Positions 13,801 to 23,756 of a stretch of DNA of 64,000 nucleotides are shown here, in pieces. The translations under genes and the position numbers were made by a program. The notes beneath the pieces are model-generated. The model made no database searches, was not told the origin of the DNA, and worked only from the letters and a program-made list of their open reading frames with translations. Positions within the stretch are counted from its first letter, which is position 1; each line of letters starts with the position of its first letter. The stretch is from Aplidium turbinatum (taxonomy: Eukaryota > Chordata > Ascidiacea > Aplousobranchia > Polyclinidae), in assembly GCA_918807975.1 (NCBI GenBank), contig OU964925.1, positions 1,836,798 through 1,900,797 on the forward strand, in the 5' to 3' direction.

Positions 13801-16800
13801 AAGGCTGATAATGATAATCACGACTAGGCTAATGTTGGTAATAAGGCCCATGGGCCCCTGGGGTAGGAAAATTGTACTGTTGTGCACTCCTAGTTAAGAA
13901 AGTGAGGGTTAAAGACTTAAATAACCCAAAAAATTCTTGTTACACCATTAATCCAATTTGTTATTGCAATGGAAATATCATAATTTCAACATCAAAATAC
14001 TTTATCATCCCTACCATATCTAAAAACACCATGTCGCTTTGAAAAAAATGGAGCATGGGGATGGGAGGAAATATTGTTGTCTCTGTGTATTTACTTATTG
14101 GTTCTGTGCCTGTGTTGTCAATTAGAAGTTGTTTTGTGGTGTTGTTATTGTGAAAGTACACCTTTTCTATCACTTTTGGTGCAAATTCAAACCGGGCCTT
14201 ATTCACAACACATGCATCTAATAAGACCCGCTTCAGATTTTTTTATTTTCTTAAAGTGCAACTGCACGATCAAATTAACATTGGCTATAATTCATTGCCA
14301 AGACATCCGGTACCTGTTGAAAAACTCACTTCCTTACAATTGAGGCCCAAAGCCGAGAAACCGACCCTTTTCCCACGCTCTCTAGCGCTTCTCTTTCACG
14401 CTACCTGGAAGTGGCAAACTCGTCAACGCCACCTAGTGATATGACGTCAGTTGGAGTCGAGCTTAGTGGAGACCAAACTAGCCGAGATAGGCTGGGTTGC
14501 TAGTAAATGCGCAAATTTACAAGGCATCCATAATGAAGACGCATCTTTTAGCCAGCATTATACAAACTTTTTTGTTCATGCCTATGTGCCAGGAGTGATT
14601 TGCGAGGTCCATCGCCGAAGTCTAGTTTCGTAGAATACAACAGCCAAACTTGCTTATATCGAAAACATTTTGTATTGTATTATAGGACATAGTAGCCTAC
14701 TGTCGACTATCATGCGATACCGCTTTAGCATTCATTGGGACTGTCTTCCGCAGTGTTGACATCTTGGTTTTTCAAAAATAATCTAGATGAAGCTAAAAAA
14801 AAAGACCAGAATAAACCAAATTGAAGCAGAAATAAACTAAAAGAATAAACCAACATACAATACTGATGAGTGATGACAAATCGCATTACGACTAGGGATG
14901 GTAGAAGTATTCTATCGCGTCCTCTGGGCTTGCCATCTTTTTTCCAATTCTTCCTATCAAGCCTGAAGAAGGTTTGTAGGACTGCTGGGAATTGACCATT
15001 GCATGGAAGTCGTCCAACACAGTGATGCAAGAGGTGCTCTCCGCCATGCCGTTAAGTACCCTTACACACTGCTCGATTTCGTGGTTCGAATGTCACATAA
15101 CATTGGTTAATACGTACCGTACCTTACCTTGCCTGGGCCTATGACAGCTTTGGTCTGTCCCTTAACCAACAATTTCAATGGATAAGTCAATAGACCTGGC
15201 TTATTTTTTTCAAACTCGAGATTGCAAAGAGCCTATACTACCTGCCTTCACATAAAAAGCACGTGCAACAAGATCGAAGCAGCGAAAAAAAAACTCCTTC
15301 CTCTAGACTAGAGTCTAGCTAGACCGTGGTCGGCAACCTGCGGCTCCGGAGCCGCATACGGCTCTTTAGCTCCTATGAAGCGACTCCCTCCAGATTTGAC
15401 ATGATTTGGTATAGCCTATGCGTTCGACTGTGATAATAAAAATATATAAAAAAAACGTCATCAAAATGTTGTTTACTAGGTGTGCAAGATGATGCAGCAA
15501 TGAGCCAACTCTGATCGAGTGATACTCTATCAGAAAATAATAGACTTTTTTACAAGTTTGTTATTCAAGTTTTGACTTTATTAGGTCAGTTTACAGCTTT
15601 TGGGTGAACACTGAACAGCATACCTTTTTTTATCTGTAGCCATGCACAAATAAAAAAGAGAAAAGTTTTAGGCGAAAACAGAGATGTTACTCAGCATGGA
15701 CAATTGGACATAAACATGAACTTTGCATGCAATGCAAATGATGTTGGCATATGTGCATGCTTAATAGCCTATGTGGGAAAAAATCCCAAAATAAATGACT
15801 TCAAAAGGCACTGTCAGAACAGCCATAGAGCATTAATTTTGCTGCACATTATCCCATTTTGGAGATTAGTTTAAGTAGGCAGTATTGGAACTTATGCAAA
15901 GATCGGAGCAGAGTAAGGAAGCTTTCAATAAATGGATAACAGCCCATGCCCCACACCAATGCTGCTAGTTTTGTGGCAACTCAATAGATTGTTAAGCGAG
16001 GAAAGCCGTACACAGATAGAGATAACGGCATAAAAAAGAATTGTTCGGTAGCAAAGAAACTGTGGTCTGATCTACTTGAAACACATATATTACGTTTTGT
16101 GGCTCTCAGCTGGTTATATCTGCCAAAATATTTAACAGAATCGCTCTTTTGTTAAAAAAGCTTGCCGACCACTGCTCTAGAACCAACACAACTAAAGGAC
16201 TTGCAAAAGCGATTGTCGCTTCTGTCTGACTCCAACTGACGTCATAATCCGCGTGTTGCGCAATGCAATCCGCCATTGTAGGAACGTGGCCAAAAATACA
16301 AGCGCGTGGAAAACCATGGTTTTGATATTTTTTATTGAGATAAATATAGCCTTAAAATGTAAGGGCGAGGTTGGTATTTATAGATTGAAACATGCTCTTT
16401 CAGATAAAGTGTGGTCAAAGTCATCGTGCAGTTGCACTTTAATATTTCACAACTCCTTTTACTTAGAAACTTGTTTCACAGATGTGTTGTTTACATAGAC
16501 CCAAAGTATCCGTATTCCAAGTTTCGTTCAAAATTATGCAGTATTTAGAAAAATATTGAGGTTTGAAAATTAGCGGCCCTTATTAGCTGCAGGTGCCTTA
16601 GTTATCGCCAAGTATTTGTCCTAAAGTAACATTGCAAAGTCATTGTGAAAACTTTATTGTTGAACTCGCTTCTGGGTGATTTATGCTTCTAAAAACTTTT
16701 CTGGATTGAAGGAATGTTTTTTCATGTAGTACGCTCCTATAAAGTCATTGCAAACTGTGGGCGGAAGAATTAGCTCTTATGAAGTAACGTTGCTATACTG

Positions 16801-19800
16801 CACCTTCTGGAACATTCTGGTCAAATTAAACTGGTTACAAATAATTAACCGAATTTGTTTTGCTAGGTATTGAGTTGTTGTTATTTGTAGTAGTTGTGTA
16901 TTTGTTGTAAAGTCGACGGAAAAATTAGTTGTTGTTTAGATTTGGATACAAATACTTGTTTATCTGACTGAAATACTAAACCATGGGTGAGCAACTTACT
17001 GCCAGGGGGCCGAATCCATACAGAACAATATTCAAAACTGCTTCTTATATCCTACCCGTGACTGCACTAAAAGTTGCAATGTTTTCCTGGTCAGCAGGAT
17101 GCAATTTATGCTGTATATCTCTTTTATGTGCCATGATTGGCTGCTGCGACTGGATATAACAACGTGACCAGCGGCGGCCTCAAACGCAAGAAGCAGATCT
17201 ACCATGGCTTTTAAGACTATGTACAAAAATAATAATTTTTGAATTAACCACTGATAAGCCTACAAACGTAATAGTTAGTTGCATAAATGTTCCGCGTACA
17301 ACGACATAATTATTGTACGTGTTTGCATGCGTTGCAACTGTTTCATAAAGTTGTGTTACAGACTAGCCAGCTGGAGTGGAAGTGACCGACGTAGACTTAA
17401 ATGGCGCAGCCTGCTATGATTTTACATATTTCTATTGTATCCACTGTACCTCTTTTCTGGTCTTCCTCTTTTTGTTTCTACAGGTTACCAGTTGCCACAA
17501 CACTTGCAAGATATTTGCTTCCCTCTTGTTTTATCTAACTCTTATGTCACATTGAAAATATTGGTAGTTCAATTTCTGTGACTTCTAATGTCTATCGTTG
17601 TTTTGTTACCGGCTTTGTTTGCATTGTACATCATTGTTTGTCAGCAGTGATTTTCTTACTTTAGCCTTAATCTACAAGTGTAGTGCAGTTAATATACTGG
17701 CCATATATTAGCCAAGAATAACAATAAAAAAGAAATTACAGAAGAAAGGTTAAATGTGGAAAGCTGCTATTGCTGATTATGTAAAACAGGGGTTCTTAAC
17801 CGGGGGTAAATTTACCCCCTGGGGGTAAATTTCACCTACCGAGGGTGTAAATGTACTGAATCATAAATTAAAGCAAACTTCATATTTTAAGTTCTTAAAA
17901 AACTGGTAGTGTTGCACTCGATTTTGATTCAAATTTATGCTTAATGTAAGTTTTCGTCTTTTTCTTTTATCTCCACGCAAGTAGACTACCAGTCTCATTT
18001 CAGCAGCCTATGTGTGCTACTTTTTTACTGTATACAACCTAATTAGGACTTCGACCACAAAGTGGATTGCAACTATACTGATTGTAACTCAAAGCGGTTT
18101 GTGTTCAGATGGGATCAAAACACTCTGTTGTCCTTTATCACACCGAAGTTCGGTGGCTCTCTAGGGGTCTTGTTTTGTCTCGAGTTTTCGAACTAAATGG
18201 TGAAATCGAGATTTTTCTTCGAGAACGCAAGTCTCCGTTGAGTAGGCCTAAGTACTTTGGCAACAACAAATTTATTGGTGCATTGGCTTACTTGATAGAC
18301 GTTTTTTTCAAGTTTGAACTAGCTCAATACGCAAATGCAAGGAAAATGTGTTACCATTTTAGATGTAGGCCTACATGATAAAATTCAGGGCTTTCAGACA
18401 AAATTAGATCTGTGGAATGGAAGAGTTCAAAAAGGAATTTACGCAAATTTTCCAACATTTGATGATTGGAAAGTCAGTAGGCTAGAAGTCGCAACGAGAT
18501 TTCAGACCTCAAAGTCGAAATTTGCCAGCACCTTGCCGCCTTAAAGAACTTTGGCGGTTACTTCGAAGGTGAAAGTTTTAACAGTACTGCTTTTTGGATA
18601 ACTCATCCCTTCGATGCAATCCCTCGAGTGCAATGGTGACTTTTCCAGGTTTTGGTGTAAATTAGTCGAAGAGTTTCCTACGCTGACTAAGCGTGCTTTC
18701 AAGTTATTATACCTTTTCCAACTACTTATCTGTGTGAAGCAGGGTTCTCTTCAATGTTGACTAACTTATTAAAACAAAACGTCGATCTCCCTTAGTTCCC
18801 AAAGACGACATGCGAGTAGTTCTTTCAATGAGTGTTCCAAGAATCTCCAAAATTGTTCATGGAAAGCAAGCACAAAAGTCTCACTGATTGGCTGTTGAAA
18901 TTGCGTGTCAGTTATAAATAAAAGAAAAACAAACTTAAGCATTCTTGTGTGCTTTTATCATAGTTATTTAGGACATTTGAGTAGACATTATTTTTCACAG
19001 GACCCCGTCAAGAACAATCGTGTCTTCGGCAAATAAACAGCTTGTTTTTGATATTTGCCAAGGTAAATCCAGACAAACAAATGTTTTGCATTTCTTCGCT
19101 TGGTTGACTGGACACGATGACATCATAAGGGGACACCAAAACGGTGGGGGTAAATTTTACTTTTTTCATTCGGCAAGGGGTAAACGAGACAGAAAATGTT
19201 AAGAACCCCTGATGTAAAAGAACATTTGAAAAGGCAGCCTGTCGGTAATCAGAGTACAGTATAAAGTTTGCAGGTGTAGATGATCCAAAACAAATAAAAA
19301 ATGCCATTAGAATTTATGCAAAGAAAACGATTTCAGATAATAATGATAGCATTGTGGCTGGTTACAAGAGTAGGAGCTTATTGCTTGCCTACTATCCTTT
19401 TTCTGTCTGCCTCAATCATACTTGCAATCTTTATTTGTGTTTTGATTTATTAGTCTGAATTGATTGATTGAGTCGGGATAAAAAACTGATTTTTGCCCAC
19501 ACTTATGATTCTTCACAACGATTAAACTCAAATCCGAAATCACACATATCGCAAAGTTGTCTTGCCATTCCTCTCGCTTGCTTTACCGATACTGGTTTTG
19601 AAGTGAAGTTAGTGAGAAATGACAGAGTAATACAGTACATCACAGAATTAGATTCTATTAAAGGGATAGTAAAGGAAAAACCTGACTTGGCGATTTTCCA
19701 CGTTCTTTGTGTTTAACATGCTACCATAAAACAATTTTCAATAAAATTTTGCCCCATTGCGGTCTGATCAGCATTCCGCGCCCGCTTTTGTTAGAGCTTT

Positions 19801-22800
19801 CAAAACTAGAATGGTCGTGAGCAGCGAAGCGTGCGACTGTACAGTCTATGTCACTATAGGCGAGCAATCAGTTGATCGCGCAATAGTTGTTACTGCGGGC
19901 AATTTAACTGCAGGCTATGTATGTATGTACATCAAAACATCAGATTTCAACATCAAAACATCAGACAATTTGCTCAAAACATCAGATCTGATGTTAGTGT
20001 TAACGTGGCTTTTTTTATTGCTGTCGATAGTGACGTATTCTCGAGCAGTGTTTGCACTTTTTGGTCATTTTGAAAAAAAATAAAAATAAATGAAATATTG
20101 AACTTTGGGCCTTGCCAGCGCCATTGAAAACTTTTTTTTTTCGGTAATTCTTTTTGAAATGTGTTCTTGAATGTTCACTTTACGCATTTTAATGCATAAT
20201 TCCCGTTTGAAAATTTCATTTACTATGCCTTTAATAACTGTTTCAGACTGTCAGCTCGTTAGCTCAGTGGTAACGCGTCCGGCTCCAGGTCACGCCGCGC
20301 TGTTTCTACTCACGGGGTGTGCGCTCGAGCAACGCATTTCAGGACTGCTCTACATTCAGTGGCACATAGTGAATGGAATAATTTCCCGACAACAGCACTC
20401 CAACAATCGGAAAACTTCACTTTGCCAATCTTGGTAACCGGCTCTACGTCAAGAGCCTCTACAAGTATGCGAAACTACCAGGAATAACCTATCAAGGCTT
20501 TGTCAGTCCGAGGATAAAGATTCAAAACCAACCAACCAACCAACTGTGTTCTACACTTTATAGCACTTGACAGAGCAATAATCTTTGAAACTTCAAGGTA
20601 TTGATTTAGGTTCTGCTTCATATGTAGACCATGTATTGCGGATTTAGTCTTTCATAAAAAATGACCAACGACCAAACTCTTCAAAAGCTCTTCCTTGTAT
20701 AGCACTAACCTCTCATAAGTAACTTCTTGTGTAGTTTTTAAATAAAACGTTTGTATGCAATATTGCTAATTTAAATTAGTTGTACTAAAAACGTCATGGT
20801 CAATGGTCATCTTAAACCAGCTCTTAAACCAGCACAGTTTTTAGATCTACAGTATAGCCACCTTTTGAGGCAAGGAATTCGTAAAGTCGTTGTCCCACCG
20901 ATGTCGTCATAAACTCGTCAAGAAAGGTGTCTTCTTCCTGAATTTCAACCGCTGAAACATCCTCATTTTTCCCTTGAACGGCTTCGTAGTTGTCCAATAG
21001 ATCCCCTAACGCCCGAAATGTCGGTTTAGCGATGACGTCTTCGCTGACGTACGTGTAGAACCTGCACCAAAACGCATGTGGTGGTCTTTGATAACTTTTG
21101 CAAAATTACACTGAACTTGTTGTGACAAACACGAACCTTTCTGGAGATGTATCCACCGTCGAACTGTCGTCTGTTGGAGATTGCTTGTTTATTATGACTT
21201 CACCTGTTGAAGCTCTGTTGACGTCAAGATCGAACAGCTCCAAGGATACTTGAAGAATTTCAGAGGAACTGACGCTCTCCGAAGCTGAAGCATAAGACGA
21301 GTTGAAGACGAGGAGAGAAAAAGTTTGTAAACAACTTTGTTGTCAAACTTACTGCATCCTGATCCAGTAGGTGGCGGTGCTGCGCAAACAGAGGAGTAGT
21401 CTGGACAGCAATCGTTGTAATTTTCACAAGCCGAGTTGCATTGACATGGCTGATTTGAGTCTACTCCAGTATCACACCTTCCATAGCAACTGCCAGTTCC
21501 AGAGGTGCAGAGTGATTGGTAGTCAAGGCAACAGTTATTATGAAAGACACATTCATCGTTGCAATGACAGGCATTGGAAGAATCAAAGGATTCCCCGCAC
21601 CTCCCCGCGCAAGTTTCACTGCAAAAGTCAACAAAAGTTATGAACCATGCACCACATTTCATCGCGTCATTGATGAATTAACAACTCAATAAACTACCAA
21701 CGCTTTCGCTTGGTCAATTGCTGACATTTTTTTGCGCTTTCAATAAAAATATTTTGTTAAAATTCCTTGATAAGGCATGAGAGCGGGCACAAGATAATTG
21801 ATACCAAAACTTAAAATGCTAGACAGCTTACTCAATGATTGTATAATTGCCCGTTGATTTGCATCTACCACTGTTGAGTGTTGAATACTACTAATTGCAG
21901 ACCCTCGGCCCCAGAAGCTCATGCGAAGAAATTTTAACTTCCATTGCAAACGAGCGTTTGTGGTCAGACGCAGGTTTTTGTGCCACCTTAACATCCTGGT
22001 GACCAAAAATCGAGCAGGGTCCTTCTGATCGTGGTGTTTTGTAGATTAAATGAAGAACATAAATCTTTGAACTTATTTTAAAGGCAACCACTGACGTAGA
22101 AATAAGATGAGTCCGATCTTAAAGACCTTGAATAACCGCCTATCGCATGTGCACTGTGCAGGGCGCGGCTTGCGCCAGGGAGTGTTTGGTCCACCAGCTA
22201 CGGACGCAGGGCCGTGAGGAGACAATCGGTGTGACCAAAGAATCTTATAGCACCGGCAACATGGAAAAGGCTCGTGGGAACAGGGCATGGCGAGCGGCTA
22301 CAAACTTTTTCTCAAGAGCTCTTGACACTGCTTTTGCCAATCAATTCAATGCTAAAAAAGAAAATTCTCGCACACTCGACTGGAGAGGTTTTACAGGGAA
22401 GAGTTAGGCTACTTACCAGAGTGGATATTTCTTCAAAAAAAAGTTTTACGGACATTTTTTCCAGGGGATATTATTTAGCTTTGCACGTATAAATTATGTC
22501 GTGTTAAAATCTTGGCTACTCAACAAAATGTAACTACCGGTGTAAGTCGAATGTACGTAGATAAATTCTTCCGAGACAAAAAAAACAAACTAAACCCTCC
22601 TTGTAAATATACTTCCCAATAAAATTTCTTCGGGTGGACTTTGCTAGGTTGGACATTGTCAGGTTGGACATTGTCAGGTTGACAAAGCCTTGATCGGTTA
22701 TTCCTGGTAGTTTCGCATACTTGTAGAGGCTTTTGACGCAGGGCAGGTTACCGAGATTGGCACAGTGAAGTTTTTCGATTGTTGAAGTATTGTTGCAGGG

Positions 22801-23756
22801 ATATTATTCCATTCATTAGGTGCCACTGAATGGAGAGCAATCCTTAACGTGCGTTGCTATAGCGCACACCCCGAGAGACGAATTTGTGCCGCGTGATCTT
22901 GAGCCAGGCGCATAACCACGGTTGCCGGTTAGACTTTTACCAATTACACTCGTAAAATAATTGATTGTAGGCCTTGCAATTGATTGCACAATAGGTATTA
23001 AAACCACAGCAAATGAGATATACAAAAAGGTGACAGGAAACACCTTTTTGCCATTTTATATTGTTTTTGTTTTGCACAATGACATGAAAAGTGTAAGTGT
23101 CGGCCAACACTATTGGAAGTATATTTGCTATCTCATTCATCTCACCTGGGCAGACATGTAGCCACATAGTCAGAACAGCAGTCGTTGTAAGTGTCGCATG
23201 CTGAGTTGCACTGACACGAATAGGAGTTGTCTACATAATCCCCACAACGCCCGATGCAGGAAGACTGACACGAAACTTCAAATAAAGTGAATTTAAATAA
23301 CTTCCGACTTTCTACAATGCTCTTAAAGACCGAGACACATGTAGTCGAAGAAGCAATATTGCTTCGTTTCAACGTAATTTTTTTCTTTTGAATTGCATTT
23401 CGATGTAAACTCGAAGCAATTCCGTTTCGCCAAACAAAACAAACATACGAAATCCCAAACATACGAAATCCAAAAGGTGCTGAAATATATTTTCAGATCA
23501 AAGCTTCTTAGTTTTATTTTGGACTGCAACTTTTGATGAATAGTTTTGTTTCTATGTTATAAAATATATTTCATTTCAGGCTTCTACAAATATTTGCGAT
23601 ATTTGTAGCAGCAGGAAATGCAGACAATGTAAACAGAACATTTACGGCGTTAACAACAATAATAACTGGCAAGAAAATGAAAAAACATGAAAATATTTTT
23701 TTTATCGGGAGCATACCTGTCGTTAGAACGGCAACCAAGATGACAATAAGCAACAT
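4756..23756 (-). CDS. ENDOU: Secreted poly(U)-specific endoribonuclease with three somatomedin-B domains (nine exons)
   Basis: Exons read leftward: 23717-23756, 23146-23275, 21353-21618, 21137-21284, 20862-21061, 12762-12861, 12305-12431, 6540-6670 and (tentative) 4756-4822. They sum to 1209 bp, every junction is GT-AG and every phase fits, giving about 402 residues. Residues 1-13 form a hydrophobic signal peptide; three Cys-rich somatomedin-B domains fill about 15-135; the EndoU fold follows from about 150. Motifs FEHVFVGE (His298) and GFHNW (His313), plus Lys352 in DGYMKG, match the His-His-Lys catalytic set of the XendoU/PP11 family, which cleaves single-stranded RNA 3' of uridines in a metal-dependent way. 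Intron 5 (8.0 kb) and intron 7 (5.6 kb) are packed with transposons. The C-terminus is the weakest part: it is short and lacks the usual family ending. Confidence 0.88.
4839..6385 (-). mobile_element. hAT transposon, decayed, 1.5 kb
   Basis: The ends are hAT-like: CAGATGGGTGCTC at 4839, and on the opposite strand CAGGGGTGTAGTCAGCC from 6385. Flanks ATATGTAG and ATTGTAGT are similar but not identical, so the 8-bp target duplication is uncertain. It lies in the last ENDOU intron and contains a remnant of the hAT dimerisation domain. Confidence 0.6.
5267..5632 (-). pseudogene. hAT transposase C-terminal remnant
   Basis: The segment [19 protein letters not shown] resembles the hATC dimerisation motif (x-S-T-Y-x-C-E-Q-x-F-S-x-M-N) of the ZBED/GTF2IRD2-like hAT group. 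The key Cys is replaced by Trp and the following helix is degraded. The piece starts far inside the family's usual 600-residue protein. It sits within the 4839-6385 element. Confidence 0.5.
6540..6670 (-). CDS. ENDOU: ENDOU exon 8: catalytic lysine and S-S-P-E block
   Basis: The exon encodes [13 protein letters not shown] and [20 protein letters not shown], matching the family's F-x-W-x-G-x-x-K and G-S-S-P-E-[FY]-[ED] blocks. The phase-0 acceptor ATTTCAG at 6671-6672 joins exactly to exon 7. A longer open frame up to 6792 is out of phase with exon 7 and would add residues not seen in the family. The donor is GTGAGT. Confidence 0.9.
6680..7500. other. ENDOU intron 7, no gene recognised
   Basis: AT-rich intronic sequence between exon 8 and the transposase relic. 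No inverted ends, RNA gene or coding segment was recognised. Confidence 0.4.
7531..8973 (-). pseudogene. Transposase relic of the PLHIKLG family, copy 1
   Basis: Reading leftward from 8973: an N-terminal module with C-x2-[16 protein letters not shown] and a C-x2-C finger (DCYFCL). An acidic Ser/Asp-rich linker and [14 protein letters not shown] follow. Then come fragments in several frames equivalent to [19 protein letters not shown] and PPLHIKLGL, ending with [21 protein letters not shown]. This order matches an unnamed transposase-like family I know as a recurrent uncharacterised protein in animal genomes, and its C-terminal half is also present at 62600-63500. Several frameshifts and stops break it. 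No inverted ends were found, so this copy is old. It lies in ENDOU intron 7. Confidence 0.7.
9000..10150. other. ENDOU intron 7, no gene recognised
   Basis: No coding region or defined repeat was seen. The sequence leads into the 5'-truncated LINE at about 10160. Confidence 0.4.
10255..10923 (+). pseudogene. LINE reverse transcriptase core, copy A
   Basis: The piece runs from the end of RT block 2 through blocks 3-7. [11 protein letters not shown] replaces the usual [LF]D-L-x-x-A-[FY]-D-x-V motif, with Asp lost in its first position. [10 protein letters not shown] and YADDLALL are intact. The frame is lost just after the thumb, where a neighbouring frame continues with [15 protein letters not shown]. 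Enzymatic activity is unlikely. Confidence 0.85.
10889..11660 (+). pseudogene. LINE C-terminal region, copy A
   Basis: Two frames continue the LINE protein: [20 protein letters not shown] to about 11305, then [20 protein letters not shown] and the CCHC-like finger to about 11660. The matching region at 53219-54028 is a single intact frame, so this copy is the more decayed one. Confidence 0.8.
11683..11830 (-). mobile_element. RTE LINE C-terminal fragment
   Basis: On the minus strand the frame reads [11 protein letters not shown] and then [15 protein letters not shown], the RTE-clade C-terminal signature also seen at 25399-25725. It stops exactly where the (GAA)n tail of the plus-strand LINE begins, so one element interrupted or truncated the other. 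Confidence 0.75.
11831..12304. other. ENDOU intron 7, AT-rich, nothing recognised
   Basis: Very AT-rich intronic sequence next to exon 7, with no repeat or coding signal recognised. Confidence 0.4.
12305..12431 (-). CDS. ENDOU: ENDOU exon 7: catalytic histidines
   Basis: The exon encodes [20 protein letters not shown], both catalytic histidines of the family, then [17 protein letters not shown]. The acceptor is TTATATCAG and the donor is GAAAAG/GTAATT, in phase 0. Confidence 0.95.
12762..12861 (-). CDS. ENDOU: ENDOU exon 6: [14 protein letters not shown] block
   Basis: The exon encodes [18 protein letters not shown], the hallmark W-F-x-L-Y-x-R strand of EndoU, and ends in MDTSG before GTAAGC. 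The acceptor is TTTATTCCAG. It is isolated between two transposon-rich introns. Confidence 0.93.
14255..16438. mobile_element. TTAA-flanked nonautonomous transposon (piggyBac/Kolobok-type)
   Basis: Perfect 16-bp inverted ends AGTGCAACTGCACGAT are flanked by TTAA on both sides (14251-14254, 16439-16442). The related element near 35775 has a single TTAA at the same position with no insert, giving an empty site. Subterminal inverted motifs ATGACGTCAGTTGGAGTC lie near 14440 and 16230. There is no transposase gene. A TTAA target is used by piggyBac and Kolobok; the ends do not decide between them. Confidence 0.85.
15324..16174. mobile_element. hAT element, innermost of the nest
   Basis: The left end CCGTGGTCGGCAACCTGCGG pairs with GCTTGCCGACCACTG at the right, the familiar hAT CAGTGGTCGGCAA end with one change. 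GGCTCCGGAGCCGCATACGG follows, typical of this family. No clean 8-bp target duplication is left. No usable transposase frame was seen. Confidence 0.7.
16610..17640. other. ENDOU intron 5, no gene recognised
   Basis: Intronic sequence between two element clusters, with no coding or repeat signal that I can name. Confidence 0.4.
17787..19211 (+). mobile_element. hAT transposon with perfect 8-bp target duplication
   Basis: The ends CAGGGGTTCTTAAC and GTTAAGAACCCCTG are inverted repeats. Both flanks are ATGTAAAA (17779-17786 and 19212-19219). The element is 1425 bp, shorter than a full hAT. It keeps transposase fragments from 18109 to 18890. GTAAATTTACCCCC motifs repeat just inside the left end. 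Confidence 0.93.
18109..18890 (+). pseudogene. hAT transposase fragment (ZBED5-like)
   Basis: Pieces in several frames read [20 protein letters not shown], the mid-domain hallmark of the ZBED5-like hAT group. [17 protein letters not shown] and later [13 protein letters not shown] with [16 protein letters not shown] (hATC dimerisation region) follow. The N-terminal BED finger and the first catalytic Asp region are missing, consistent with internal deletion. Confidence 0.8.
19340..19920. other. ENDOU intron 5, no gene recognised
   Basis: No gene or element ends were identified. A short open frame near 19757-20083 has no recognisable domain. Confidence 0.35.
19930..19996. repeat. Short tandem repeat, AAAACATCAGA unit
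   Basis: Three to four spaced copies of AAAACATCAGAT or CAAAACATCAGAC occur within 65 bp. Confidence 0.7.
20250..20545 (+). mobile_element. tRNA-derived SINE
   Basis: The head contains a pol III A-box-like run, TTAGCTCAGTGGTAACGCG. A degenerate B-box region follows near 20315, then a conserved body (CTACAAGTATGCGAAACTAC) and a (CCAA)n tail. A second copy in inverse orientation lies at about 22660-22920. The body could derive from the 3' end of a partner LINE. Confidence 0.7.
20862..21061 (-). CDS. ENDOU: ENDOU exon 5: EndoU N-lobe
   Basis: The exon encodes [28 protein letters not shown] and [13 protein letters not shown], matching the family's conserved FTYVNE...KPTY...LLDNY...E..FL sequence. 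The donor AAAAG/GTGGCT opens the 8.0-kb intron. Confidence 0.93.
21137..21284 (-). CDS. ENDOU: ENDOU exon 4: start of EndoU domain
   Basis: The exon encodes the first EndoU helices ([12 protein letters not shown]) and an acidic, Ser/Thr-rich loop. The donor is AGAAAG/GTTCGT. Phase fits exons 3 and 5. Confidence 0.85.
21353..21618 (-). CDS. ENDOU: ENDOU exon 3: somatomedin-B domains 2 and 3
   Basis: Two more domains occur in tandem, with signatures [17 protein letters not shown] and [17 protein letters not shown], each followed by the N-x-C-C-x-D-Y half. A Pro-rich linker (APPPTGSG) closes the exon before GTAAGT. The acceptor is CTTTTGCAG. Confidence 0.92.
21880..21935 (+). repeat. I/Jockey LINE 3' tail remnant
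   Basis: The stretch GACCCTCGGCCCCAGAAGCT matches, inverted, the 3' end region of the LINE remnants near 33060 and 44620. Only the terminal few tens of bases are present. Confidence 0.5.
22660..22920 (-). mobile_element. tRNA-derived SINE, second copy
   Basis: The inverse complement matches 20290-20520 over the body (GCGAAACTACCAGGAATAAC) and the upstream GGGGTGTGCGCT. The tail here is a 15-bp repeat, GGTTGGACATTGTCA, in place of CCAA. Confidence 0.7.
23146..23275 (-). CDS. ENDOU: ENDOU exon 2: somatomedin-B domain 1
   Basis: The exon encodes [18 protein letters not shown] and then [11 protein letters not shown], the spaced eight-cysteine somatomedin-B pattern. The acceptor is TTTGAAG and the donor is CCCAG/GTGAGA. 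Confidence 0.9.

Larger units (their letters stand above)
13430..16602. mobile_element. Outer nested DNA element, TA-flanked, with inverted ends
   Basis: The left end AGGTACCTGCAGCTAATAAG matches, inverted, CTTATTAGCTGCAGGTGCCT at the right end. Both are bordered by TA, as expected of Tc1/mariner-like target duplication. Internal sequence (13.77-14.25 kb and 16.44-16.60 kb) recurs at 35.27-35.94 kb in a shorter derivative. No transposase was recognised. It carries the TTAA element 14255-16438, which carries the hAT 15324-16174. It lies in ENDOU intron 5. Confidence 0.65.
17650..19330 (+). pseudogene. Zinc-finger transposase relic, copy 2, split by a hAT
   Basis: Sequence at 17650-17786 and 19220-19330 matches the relic at 1600-2060 in the opposite orientation. 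It carries the same pre-ATG stretch (AGTGTAGTGCAGTTAATA) and the same finger region, then [10 protein letters not shown]. The hAT at 17787-19211 divides it precisely. It is a decayed fragment without a catalytic domain. Confidence 0.6.

Noticed and set aside
20253-20330. Functional tRNA gene
   Set aside because: An A-box-like run exists, but no full cloverleaf with an acceptor stem can be drawn. The sequence continues into a dispersed repeat body with a second copy at 22.7 kb, so it is a SINE head.
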